The position numbers were made by a program, and so were the translations under genes. A DNA stretch of 64,000 nt from Molanna angustata (taxonomy: Eukaryota; Arthropoda; Insecta; Trichoptera; Molannidae): contig OY754975.1 of NCBI GenBank assembly GCA_963576475.1, forward strand, positions 22,315,169-22,379,168, in the 5' to 3' direction. Each line of letters starts with the position of its first letter. Within the stretch, counting starts at the first letter, position 1. Positions 10,625 through 21,733 of this stretch are shown piece after piece. The notes beneath the pieces were generated by a model, which was given only the letters and a program-made list of their open reading frames with translations, was not told the origin of the DNA and searched no databases.

Positions 10625-10853
10625 AAATTTCATAGGTATTGCAGAGAATTAAAAGCAAATAACACGCAATAATGAAATATTTGTAAGCATACGCTTGCAG
10701 GTGCCGTAATATAACAAAATTTAAAAAAAATATAGGTGTACGCAATGGCTTTGACAAAAAAACCTCATTAAGATTCAAAATTTAATAGTATTAATTCCAA
10801 ATATTCTTTTTAATGAATTACGGTCGAATTTTGACCATTGGGCGATCACTAGT
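10625..10853 (+). mobile_element. Left Helitron-like 3' end
   Basis: The block matches the reverse complement of 19455-19681 over its whole length, including GCAGGTGCCGTAATATAAC and GGCTTTGACAAAAAAACCTC. It ends GGTCGAATTTTGACC (a 4-bp-stem hairpin at 10822-10836), then about ten bases, then CACTAGT. A hairpin shortly before a CTRRT terminus is the diagnostic 3' end of Helitrons. The right-hand copy has one altered base in that hairpin. Confidence 0.6.
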
Positions 10854-10856
10854 ATA

Positions 10857-11125
10857 AATAAATACGGAATGGGACACTTGGCTGCGGGACACTTGGCTGC
10901 GAGATACTTGGCCGCGGCGGACACTTGGCTGTGGGACACTTGGGTGCGACGGACACTTGGGTGCGAGCCCACTTGGTTGCGAGTCCATTTGGTCGCGACG
11001 GACACTTGGGTGCGAGCCCACTTGATCGCAAATATTAAAATTATTATAAAAATATTTTTTTCTGCTTAGGAATAAAGTGTTTCGTACTGATTTTTGTAAT
11101 GCTCTTTGTATATATGTATATGTAC
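10857..11125 (-). repeat. 15-bp minisatellite plus unique flank, inverted partner of 16092-16382
   Basis: About ten imperfect copies of a 15-bp unit (on this strand GGGACACTTGGCTGC) are followed by TTTTTGTAATGCTCTTTGTA. The whole block is the reverse complement of 16092-16382. Open frames over it (10775-11144 region, both strands) translate the 15-mer as a five-residue repeat and are not credible proteins. Confidence 0.8.
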
Positions 11126-11129
11126 GGTC

Positions 11130-12006
11130 TAAAAGTATAAACAAGTTTAAGTAGTAAAAACAAGTTTATTAAGTGAAATTATTTTTCATACTACGAGTAT
11201 GAGAATTTTTTATACCCAACATGTAAAGTCAAATTTTTTTTTCGAAAGTTGTGATAAAAATGTAGGAAATTTGAAAAAGAACCTACGTAGTTAAACATCA
11301 ATACATATCACGCCGTATTCCTAATTTATGTGATCGTAAAAGTTTTTTCGTGGATGTATTAGGTAGGTACATACAATTGATTACATTTCATGACTACAAA
11401 CACATAATTACTATCTTTAAGTTAAGTAGATAGAAAAAATTTTTTTTAATAAAAATAAATTTTAACGGGTTTCTAAATCATGTTTTTATTATTAATTTTT
11501 TCCTATCTCAAATCTGAAGCTACCTAATTGATTAAATCACACTATCGCATTATTGAAGATTTTTCAATTATTTTGGAAACGACTGTCTACTAGTATAAAC
11601 TGTAGAGAACAAAATATATGTAGGTACTTTAGTGAATAAAAATAAAACAATTAATGTACAGAAAATAATATCTTATATTTAAAAAAAATAATAAATTACA
11701 TTTTATAATTATTTAAATATGTATTTGTAATAATGAAATGTAATGAATTGTTTGTAATATGTACAAGAAAAAGCTATTACGATCACATAAATTAGGGATA
11801 CGGCGTGATAGTATGTATGAATTGATGTTTAACTACATAAGTTATTTTTCTAATTTACTGCATTTTTGCTATCACAACAAATTTCGAAAAAATATAATTC
11901 ACTTTTCATGTAGGTAGGTATGGGTATAAAAATTCTCATAATATTTATAGTATGAAAAATAATTTCACTTAATAACCTTGTTTTTACTATATACTATTAA
12001 ACTTAA
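11130..12006. repeat. Inverted repeat with ~215-bp arms
   Basis: 11130-11345 and 11765-12006 are imperfect reverse complements (shared: AAGTGAAATTATTTTTCATA, GAGAATTTTTATACCC, AGTTAAACATCAAT, CACGCCGTATCCCTAATTTA-like stretches). The arms include the GGCGTGATAGTATGTATG LINE-tail motif. The 420-bp centre is AT-rich without features. The left arm abuts the minisatellite and the right arm abuts the first (TA)n tract. Confidence 0.75.
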
Positions 12007-12379
<373 letters not shown>

Positions 12380-12430
12380 ATTATTAAGTATTTTGGGGAT
12401 AACCCGCGTCAAATTCTGATTCCCGAGAGA

Positions 12431-12486
12431 ATCAGTCGTCTGCCGACGTTTCGTCTGAATCACATCAGACATTTTCAATAGGCGCC
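12431..12486 (-). other. Hammerhead-like structured motif, PLE left copy
   Basis: Reverse-complement copy of the motif at 14458-14529, with the same GTCTG/CAGAC stem, GAAACGTC and following hairpin. It marks the 3' end region of the left Penelope-like copy. Confidence 0.55.
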
Positions 12487-13410
12487 TTGTTAATAAATTT
12501 CCGTCGCGAGGGATAGTGCGCGCACGTCCGTTCGCGTCGGAAGCTTACCACCAAGTAAGCTTACCACCAAGTGATAGTTTGAAAGGAAGCCATGTCAGTT
12601 GTTAGTGGAGGGGTGGGTTTCCCCAATGACGTCATTATTGCGTTTTGTTTGGCTTCTAGTGACTCGAGTACTTAACGGTATATTGTTTACAGGTGGATTA
12701 TCAGTTTTCGGCTTACTAAGAATTTTACTAATGTTTTTAATGTGACTATTGTTTGAAATATCGGTAGTTGGGTTAATTTGATTATTATGGTTTTTCAAAA
12801 TATTGTTTTCAAGTACACTTGTCCATGCGGTCGGGATTCGAATGCTATCGTCCCTGCTATTCATTATACTGTTGCTTCTTCTATATATTTCTATTGCTTC
12901 CCTGTAAATTCTAAATGTTTCATTGTTGATATTCGCGACTACTTTTGAATTTTCAAAGTCTATGGAGTGATTTTCGGTCAATGAGTGATTTACTAGAGAT
13001 GAAGTTAATTTCCGGTTTTTAATATCTACGCGATGTTCAGAGACGCGTGCCGAGATTCTGCGATTTGTCCTGCCTATGTAAGTTTTTGTGCAATCACCGC
13101 AAGGGATTTCGTAAATACCGTGTGACTCTAATGGTATTTTATCTTTCGGACTTTTTAAAAAGGATGAAATTTTGTTGTCTGTTCTAAAAATGGTGCGAAT
13201 ATTATGTTTGTAAAGTAGGTGACTTATTTTGTCAGTAGTGCCTTTTATGTAAGGTAAAAATGCAATGGCGAGTGGCTTTACTTTAGTTGATGTATCTTTT
13301 TTATTAAAATTTTTATTCGTTTGATTTTTTATTGCATTATTTATTGTGAAATTTGAAAAACCGTTATTTCGTAGCGCGTTTTTAAGATACTCTAATTCAT
13401 TTTGAATGTT

Positions 13411-13639
13411 GGTCGGCCTTCGTGGCTCAGTTGGTTAGGTATCAGACTGCTGATCCAAAGGTCCCGGGTTCGATTCCCGGTGGAGACACAGTTTTTAATT
13501 GTGTTTTCAGTCTGGATCTGTGAGACGATTACTATCGTATGTCTCCAGAATGTGGCAACTTGTTATTGGGTGCGTGTTAAATTAATATTTGACATAGTAC
13601 CTGTTAGTTGCCCGAGAAGCAATATTAAATAAATAAATA
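13411..13639 (+). mobile_element. tRNA-derived SINE inserted in the PLE
   Basis: The head has clear polymerase III boxes: box A TGGCTCAGTTGG and box B GGTTCGATTCC. The body ends GTTAGTTGCCCGAGAAGC and an (AAAT)n tail. AATGTT occurs at both borders (13405-13410 and 13640-13645), a 6-bp target duplication. A second copy lies inverted at 34752-34979. The tRNA-like head has no proper acceptor-stem partner and is followed by unrelated body sequence, so it is a SINE and not a tRNA gene. Confidence 0.85.
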
Positions 13640-13933
13640 AATGTTTTCGGAGTCGGTTATCCTTAATGACCGTGTTACCAAGGTGTTTGCTACAGAGGCG
13701 ATTTGTGCTGGATGATGGTTCGACGATGCGTGGAGATATCTGTTGGTATGTGTTGATTTTCTGTACACAGTGTGGCCGAGAGTGCCATCGTCTTTTTTGA
13801 TTACGAGAACATCAAGAAAAGGAATTTCACCGTTGTTTTCGATCTCCATTGTGAATTTGATGTTATTGTGGAGATCGTTCAGAAAATCAAGAAATTTGTG
13901 AAGTTCCTCCAAACCGTGAGGCCATATAACGAA

Positions 13934-14577
13934 TATATTAAAAACCGGAAATTAACTTCATCTCTAGTAAATCACTCATTGACCGAAAATCACTCCATAG
14001 ACTTTGAAAATTCAAAAGTAGTCGCGAATATCAACAATGAAACATTTAGAATTTACAGGGAAGCAATAGAAATATATAGAAGAAGCAACAGTATAATGAA
14101 TAGCAGGGACGATAGCATTCGAATCCCGACCGCATGGACAAGTGTACTTGAAAACAATATTTTGAAAAACCATAATAATCAAATTAACCCAACTACCGAT
14201 ATTTCAAACAATAGTCACATTAAAAACATTAGTAAAATTCTTAGTAAGCCGAAAACTGATAATCCACCTGTAAACAATATACCGTTAAGTACTCGAGTCA
14301 CTAGAAACCAAACAAAACGCAATAATGACGTCATTGGGGAAACCCACCCCTCCACTAACAACTGACATGGCTTCCTTTCAAACTTTCACTTGGTGGTAAG
14401 CTTCCGACGCGAACGGACGTGCGCGCACTATCCCTCGCGACGGAAATTTATTAACAAGGCGCCTATTGAAAATGTCTGATGTGATTCAGACGAAACGTCG
14501 GCAGACGACTGATTCTCTCGGGAATCAGAATTTGACGCGGGTTATCCCCAAAATACTTAATAATAACATATTTTGTA
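13934..14577 (+). mobile_element. Penelope-like element, truncated right copy (head-to-head)
   Basis: This is the reverse complement of 12377-13024 with very few differences. It covers the end of the GIY-YIG protein (IKNRKLTSSLVNHSLTENHS to ETHPSTNN stop at 14365) and the 3' region. It meets the left copy at about 13934-13945 over a short shared AATATATT/ATATTAAAAACC stretch. The two copies are thus 5'-truncated and joined head to head, an arrangement known for PLEs. The open frame 13772-14365 reads across this junction, so its first ~55 codons are antisense to the left copy and meaningless. Confidence 0.85.
14458..14529 (+). other. Hammerhead-like structured motif, PLE right copy
   Basis: TTGAAAAT at 14466-14473 is followed by stem GTCTG (14474-14478), an 8-nt loop, CAGAC (14487-14491) and GAAACGTC (14492-14499). 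A second hairpin CTGATTC...GGAATCAG follows at 14510-14529. Order and spacing match the hammerhead ribozymes of Penelope-like elements: core box, stem II, GAAAC, GUC cleavage triplet. The CUGAUGA box is replaced by UUGAAAA. Stem II covaries with the other PLE ends in the cluster (GCCTG/CAGGC). Activity is unproven. Confidence 0.55.
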
Positions 14578-14597
14578 CTCGCGAAAACCTTAGATTT

Positions 14598-16080
<1,483 letters not shown>

Positions 16081-16091
16081 TTATATTTTAA

Positions 16092-16382
16092 ATGCATGTA
16101 TACCTACTTGTATATCAACTACATATATATAAAGAGCATTACAAAAATCAGTATGAAACACTTCATTCCAAAGCAGAATTTTTTTTTATTTCGCAACCAA
16201 GTGGGCTCGCACCCATGTGTCCGTCGCGACCAAATGGACTGGCAACCAAGTGGGCTCGCACCCAAGTGTCCGTCGCACCCAAGTGTCCCGCAGCCAAGTG
16301 TCCGCCGCAGCCAAGTGTCTCGCAGCCAAGTGTCCCGCACCCAAGTGTCCCGCAGCCAAGTGTCCTAGACCGAAATAAATAA
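16092..16382 (+). repeat. 15-bp minisatellite block, inverted partner of 10857-11125
   Basis: About ten copies of CAGCCAAGTGTCCCG preceded by AAAGAGCATTACAAAAATCA. Its position on the far side of the PLE/(TA)n cluster, in inverted orientation, makes the cluster the loop of a larger inverted structure. Confidence 0.8.
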
Positions 16383-16479
16383 ATAGTAATTTATTTGTTG
16401 CATATATAATATATAAAAATAACAACAATTATGCATCTTTTGCACTATTTTACAACACATAGGCTATTGCTCAGCTGTA

Positions 16480-17074
16480 CACCCGTGGAGTCCCACAGTG
16501 CAGCAGGTTTTCAGCAAAGCCTTGGACGATCACAAAATATATATTTAGATACATATCTATATTACTTCTTACTTTTTGCAGATGATGAATTTTGAAAATT
16601 TACAAAACAATAAAGAACGATATCAACTTAAACGACTGCATGGCGTTACAACTAAATCTTAACCATTTACTCGAGTGGTGTACATTGAATTCTTTATATT
16701 TAAACCATACTAAATGTCAATTCATCAGATTCTGTAGAAATAAAACTAGTATCAATTTTCAATATACAATGGACAACTATAACTTAACTAAAGTTACATC
16801 AATAAAAGATCTTAGTATATTGTTTGATGAGAAGCTTACATTTATTTCTCACATAACTGAAATAACTAACAAAGCTTTATAACATGCCTTGGTTATATTT
16901 TGAGAACAGTAAAAATTACAGATCTATTCATACATTTAAGAGCCTATATACATCACTTGTTCGTAGTAATCTTGAATATAATTCAACTATATGATCACCA
17001 TTTTATAACGTGCACTCATTGAGGGTTGAAAAGGTTCAACATAAAGTTTTAATAGGTTTTCAGATAACGGCTAT
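16480..17074 (+). pseudogene. LINE RT fragment (palm to thumb)
   Basis: The plus strand contains a degraded PQG-type region (TGGAGTCCCACAGTGCAGC), FADDEF at about 16575-16592 where FADD is the RT catalytic motif, then LNLNHLLEWCTLNSLYLNHT and FDEKLTFISHITEITNKAL. Finally comes a broken NLEYNSTI...SPFYNV and LRVEKVQHKVLIGFQI. Frames shift at least three times. It ends where an oppositely oriented LINE fragment starts at 17075. Confidence 0.72.
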
Positions 17075-17738
17075 AGGCGCGGTCTCTAGCCCGCATAATA
17101 TATTTTTAGTATCGGTTATCCAGGGTTTGTGTCTATTCCTTATTATTTTCGTCTATATTGGTGCAAAGGTGTCAAATAAATCTATAGCATATGAATTGAA
17201 ATTTTTAACCATATCATCTACAATATTTATTGATCTTATGTATTCTAATGGACCATTATTTATTTCGGCACCGAGATTATTTACATCAACATATTTTATG
17301 TTTCAAAATGTTATTGTTTTTGTTACTTTTCTGGGTTTAAGAAATTTCAAGTCGCAAACAATTAATACATTCAATTGATTCACCAAAGGCCTTACTATAC
17401 GGTCTATATAATGTACCCATTATCATACTGATGTTTGGAGCCTTGATTTTTATCCACATTTGTTTGAAATATTTATTTTCTTAAGATAGAATCGTAAAAG
17501 AAGGTCCGTGACGAACATAAAAACCTCGATTTGGTCGTGGTGTCAAATATAAAGTGTAACCTGGTGTAGCCCTATCAGTTGCACCTCTGACCTCATCAAT
17601 CCACGTCTCGTTCAGGGCAAGCACATCAATTTCATATTCATCCATATAAACATACAGATCATCGAATTCTGTGCCTAGAGATTGAGCATTTAGTAAGCCT
17701 ATAGTGAAGCTCCTTCTTTTATTGCTGATTCGACTCAT
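17075..17738 (-). pseudogene. LINE endonuclease fragment
   Basis: The minus strand from 17738 reads FTIGLLNAQSLGTEFDDLYV, then IDVLALNETWIDE (the glutamate in NETW is the expected APE-type catalytic acid) and ATPGYTLYLTPRP. After a deletion, the EN-RT linker follows: VDVNNLGAEINNGPLEYIRS, FNSYAIDLFDTFAPI and KPWITDTKNIL. Stops and frame changes are present. The hydrophobic plus-strand frame at 17010-17378 is its antisense shadow. Confidence 0.72.
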
Positions 17739-18117
17739 TCTGAATTATTATTTGAACTAAATTGACTAAAAAAATAATTATTTGTCAAAGAATTGTCACA
17801 ATCATCAATAAAAATATTTCACCACTATAATCGTCAACACAAGAATTACGCTCAAATACATACACATAAACAATACAATACACACGAAGTCAATGGAGTG
17901 AAGCACCACAACGCAACCAACAACAAAAATATACAGCAACCAAATATGTAATACCAAAGGTACACGAAAACAATATTAATAAAAAAGCAAGTAGGTACAG
18001 GACCAGATATCCATAAGAGAAAAACGGAAAATAGTTAGAAAATAGGATAAGAAGAAGTTGAGTAAATTAAAAAAACAAATTTATAATTGAACATAATTTT
18101 GAGTTTGTGAGAGAATG
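17739..18117. other. No gene seen
   Basis: AT-rich, low-complexity sequence. It may include the 5' flank of the LINE endonuclease fragment, but nothing can be recognised. Confidence 0.4.
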
Positions 18118-18265
18118 TTAGAAGCATGTACAATAGACGAACATGTATGAGACGATGCATGAATGTTGACGAGGCGATGAATGTGTGCCAGGATAGAAAG
18201 ATATGGCGTTCGGTTCTTTCTGCCTACCCCGTAAGGGACATGGCGTGATGGTATGTATGTAAAAT
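18118..18265 (+). pseudogene. Third (ATGT)n LINE tail
   Basis: AGAAAGATATGGCGTTCGGT, TTTCTGCCTACCCCGTAAGG and GGCGTGATGGTATGTATG match 2880-3000 and 3300-3385. It is the closest copy to 2786-3010 and is 5'-truncated at about 18118. Confidence 0.7.
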
Positions 18266-18351
18266 AATAATTTTTGTTTTTTTTTAAATATTAAAAAAAA
18301 TATTAAAAAACCTATGAGTAAAAAATAAAAAAATTTCAATTACTCATATGT

Positions 18352-18540
18352 TGAATGTTATAAGCCCTGTAGGTGCCATGAGTTCCTGGTTCTTCTATAA
18401 TATCCCAACTTCGTCTCTATTGAGATATTAAAAGTTTGTAAATAGAAATATCATTTGACTCCCGATAGGGAATAAAATCCAATGTTTGCGTATATGCAAT
18501 TAAAAAAATATTCGATTTACAGAATATAATACATACCTAT
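18352..18540 (-). repeat. Diverged single copy of the 540-bp element
   Basis: GCCCTGTAGGTGCCATGAGT, AACTTCGTCTCTATTGAGAT and TGACTCCCGATAGGGA match the reverse complement of the unit at 36353-36892. It has diverged noticeably, unlike the tandem units. It ends ATATTCGATTTAC, consistent with the unit's own terminus. Confidence 0.75.
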
Positions 18541-19454
18541 AATTAAAACTCTAATAAAATGAGATAAGGCAAATTAATAACAAAACATATAATCTATGAT
18601 TAATCACTAGTTTGTGAGAGAAAAATAATAGGAACAAAAGTATAAGTGGAAAAAGAGTCAAAATTATATATGAATCGTAGGTATGTGTAAACGATGACAT
18701 ATTTTAATCAATTTCCAGTAATGCACCCAGACATTTCTGTCAGGGGCTCATCAATATTGTCGCGTATTATAAAATCACCAATTGTCATGGAACACTTGAG
18801 AACAAATAACCGCACTTTCCGTGTACCGGCGTTTTAACAAGTCTATCACAAGAGAGCTACCTGATCTCCCCATCTCCTGTTCATCCATGTTCTCCCTCTG
18901 CCCATGACCGAAACTTCCCATACCCCACATCTCTCCCTAGCAACCGCCTTAACCAATCCGACCTTGACGGTAAACAGGGGTGACGTTTGATCACGACTGC
19001 CTACTCACGTTGATTTATTTCATTTATATACAACAATATGGACAAAGTTTAATGAGAAGGCAATCTATTCCGAAATGACTCCATATTATACCATGGACCG
19101 ATAATACACTCAATAATGCGACCATACTTTAATGAGAAGGAGCCAGTAGAAAACTGGTGTCGTATACTACGGTGTGAAAGTAAGTGTAAACCACGCAAAC
19201 GCCTCGGGCATTGCTCAACTATTGAGCATTTGTCAATGATTGAAGTTTGAGTTTGTGTTTGGTTGAGTCGAGGTTTAGAACGAACGTGGAAACGTAAGAC
19301 CATATATTTTCAAATGCCCTAACTTTAGAAACGCTTACCCAAATTTTTCCAATGCCAGTGAACGTGAAGTCGCTTTTGGTTTCAAATGCCATGTTTGTTA
19401 GGTTAAAATAATAATAAAGATATAATATATACGTCTTAATAGATTTATAAAAAA
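18541..19454. other. No supported gene
   Basis: 18720-19010 is less AT-rich (CTACCTGATCTCCCCATCTC and similar) but has no open frame with a recognisable product. The minus-strand frame 19049-19303 shows no domain. Confidence 0.45.
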
Positions 19455-19681
19455 ACTAGTGATCGCCCAGTGGTAAAATTCGACCGTAATTCATTAAAAA
19501 GAATATTTGGAATTAATACTATTAAATTTTGAATCTTAATGAGGTTTTTTTGTCAAAGCCATTGCGTACACCTATATTTTTTTAAATTTTGTTATATTAC
19601 GGCACCTGCAAGCGTATGCTTACATATATTTCATTATTGCGTGTTATTTGCTTTTAATTCTCTGCAATACCTATGAAATTT
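19455..19681 (-). mobile_element. Right Helitron-like 3' end
   Basis: Reverse complement of 10625-10853, starting ACTAGTGATCGCCCA. The hairpin before the CTAGT terminus reads GGTCGAATTTTACC here, one base different from the left copy, which shortens the stem to three pairs. Together with 20938-21733 it brackets a cargo of tandem repeats. Confidence 0.6.
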
Positions 19682-19774
19682 ATAATTTAATATAGATAGT
19701 GAACCCCCGGCAAACTTCGTATTGCTTGTATAATTAAATATGGTCCTTCATTACCACCCGTCACTTCAGACCCT

Positions 19775-20022
19775 TCAGTACTTACCTCCCGTCCCTTCAG
19801 TACCTCCTGTGCCTTCAGTTACTCCAGTCCCTTCAGTACCTCCCGTCCCTTCAGTACCTCCCGTCCCTTCAGTACCTCCCGTCGCTTCAGTACCTCCCGT
19901 CGCTTCAGTACCTCCCGTCGCTTCAGTACCTCCCGTCGCTTCAGTACCTCCCGTCGCTTCAGTACCTCCCGTCGCTTCAGTACCTCCCGTCGCTTCAATA
20001 CCTCCCGTCCCTTCAGTAGGTT
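19775..20022. repeat. 18-bp minisatellite
   Basis: About 14 copies of CCTCCCGTCSCTTCAGTA (S = C in the first copies and the last, G in a block of seven or so in the middle). Translated on the plus strand it gives a hexapeptide repeat Pro-Pro-Val-(Pro/Ala)-Ser-Val; on the minus strand it gives another. Both frames stay open only because the unit is a multiple of three. Confidence 0.92.
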
Positions 20023-20039
20023 AAGAAAATATAACGAAG

Positions 20040-20480
20040 AAGAAGATGATAAAAGATTAAATCCAGAAACCTGCGAAGAGATGGAAGGAAAATTGAACCT
20101 TCTCCCAGGATATTCCACCTTCATAGGTAAAATGACCTATTAGGTTCCCGATGAAGAAGAAGAAGAAAAATGTTTTAATCCAGAAACCATCCCGGGCATA
20201 CGCACGACAATTCACCAAAGTTTCACTGCAATCGGATGAACGGTTTCCAGTATAGTCCACCTTCATAGGTAAAATGACTTAATATTCGATGAAGAAGAAG
20301 AAATTGTTTTTAATCTAGAAACCATCCCGAGCATACGCTCAATAATTCATCAAAGTTTCATTGCAATCGGATGAACGGTTCCCAGGATAGTCCACCTTCA
20401 TATGTAAAATGACCTAATACCCGATGAAGAAGAAGAAGAAGAATTTTTTTTTTGATCCAGAAACCATCCCTGGTATACTC
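20040..20480. repeat. ~138-bp tandem repeat with GAA runs
   Basis: ATCCAGAAACCATCCC-type starts occur at 20061, 20178, 20313 and 20455, giving units of about 117, 135 and 142 bp. Each contains TCCACCTTCATAGGTAAAAT, GCAATCGGATGAACGGTT (in two units) and a terminal (GAA)n run. The first unit is shortened, the last is incomplete. Confidence 0.85.
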
Positions 20481-20937
20481 TCAACAAGCATTACCCATAT
20501 ATGCATTCAACACATGCATATATGGGTACATATGTACATACAAACATTCAAATTTATAATATAAATATCATGTTTTCATCAAGGAACACAGTTTTCTCTT
20601 CATGTATTGCAAGTCAATTTTATAAATGAAATTATTGTGTAAGTACCTACCATTTATATTGTTTCACAGTAGGTAGGTATACAAATATGTATTTTCCTTT
20701 AAAATGTTCTTATATTTGAATTTAAACAACTGCGCATGCGCCGTAAATACCATACATCGTTCTATGGTACACAATATATGGTTTGATGTGAAATATTTTT
20801 TATTTGATTTAATTTATTCATAACGCACAATCTTAAACTCGTCCGTGCGCCCATTTATCCGGATATTGTACTTAACGTTTTCGCTTCACGTATTAATATA
20901 AATGTAGAAGATGACATTCAGTGCGCATTTAAATGTA
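20481..20937. other. AT-rich cargo with lepidopteran-type repeat
   Basis: Contains ACATACAAACATTCAAATTT, a TACC-rich piece and, at about 20770-20910, the reverse complement of the ATTAATACGTGAAGC repeat seen at 8025-8215. No gene. Confidence 0.5.
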
Positions 20938-21733
20938 TCCGTCAAAATAATTTCATAATTTTATATACTATTTACACTATTTAAATTTGCATTTGGTCTA
21001 TTATCATTTCGATTTTCACGCGAATATAATAAATTCCTTCTTCTTCGACGCTCACTCTGACCCGTCAATGTTCCATGTCGAGGCATGATGGTGTGGTAAA
21101 CAGTGTACAGTAAGTAGGTGTGAATATCTGAATGTAAAAAAACGTGTAATTTTATTTTAAGGAAGCTAATATCTCATTTACACATTATAGTTCAATTTAT
21201 ACATGATATAATTACAGAGCCAAAATAAGCATTCCATCAATATATTATTATCAATAAGTAGAAAACAGTCAGGAAGATAAGAGAGTAAAAGGATAAGATA
21301 GAGGGATATTAATTGCATATGTATAATGTATTACCTTTAGGTACATGTCTACATCGGTTAAGAATAATGTGTTGTATGCGTGAGATTGTTGCATTCTTCC
21401 TGACATTCAACATGAAGTTCATATTGGCGAACCAAAATTACTGATAAAAATTAGATAAGATTTAAATAATAAAATGTAAAAACTTACCTATACACTTTGA
21501 TGAATACCCAAAAATTTGAAATCAGCAAAAAGGGTAGATTTTTTTATAATATCTTAATAATATTGAATATTAATTGGTTTTACAACAACTAATACGCAGC
21601 TGTTTTATACAACACATAAATAAAAGAAAATTCGAATTTCAAACCGATTTTCAACCGACTTCACAAAAAAGAGGTTACTCAATTCGACAATAAATTTTAT
21701 AAATTATATTATTGTTTAATGTAGGTAGGTACC
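20938..21733 (-). mobile_element. Right outer arm of the Helitron-like element
   Basis: Nearly identical reverse complement of 8829-9641, including the 41-codon frame at 20961-21086. The match ends at 21733 exactly where TGTGGTGATGG, the apparent start of the gypsy element, begins. So the gypsy element may have inserted at or truncated the element's 5' end. Confidence 0.55.

Noticed and set aside
10775..11144. Overlapping frames with repeated Gln-Pro-Ser-Val and similar motifs
   Set aside because: Translations of the 15-bp minisatellite in several frames. The inverted copy at 16092-16428 gives the same.
13411..13486. Functional tRNA gene
   Set aside because: Good box A and box B, but no acceptor-stem closure, a retroposon body with an (AAAT)n tail, a target duplication, and a second copy at 34752-34979.
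13772..13933. N-terminal extension of the right PLE frame
   Set aside because: It runs across the head-to-head junction and is antisense to the left copy's RT sequence.
17010..17378. Hydrophobic 122-aa plus-strand frame that looks like a membrane protein
   Set aside because: The minus strand here clearly encodes a LINE endonuclease linker (KPWITDTK, FNSYAIDLFDTFAP). The plus frame is its shadow.
19740..20124. Pro-Val-Ser-rich protein and its antisense Lys-Arg-Glu-Val repeat
   Set aside because: Both derive from the 18-bp minisatellite, whose length is a multiple of three. No start context, domain or splice support.
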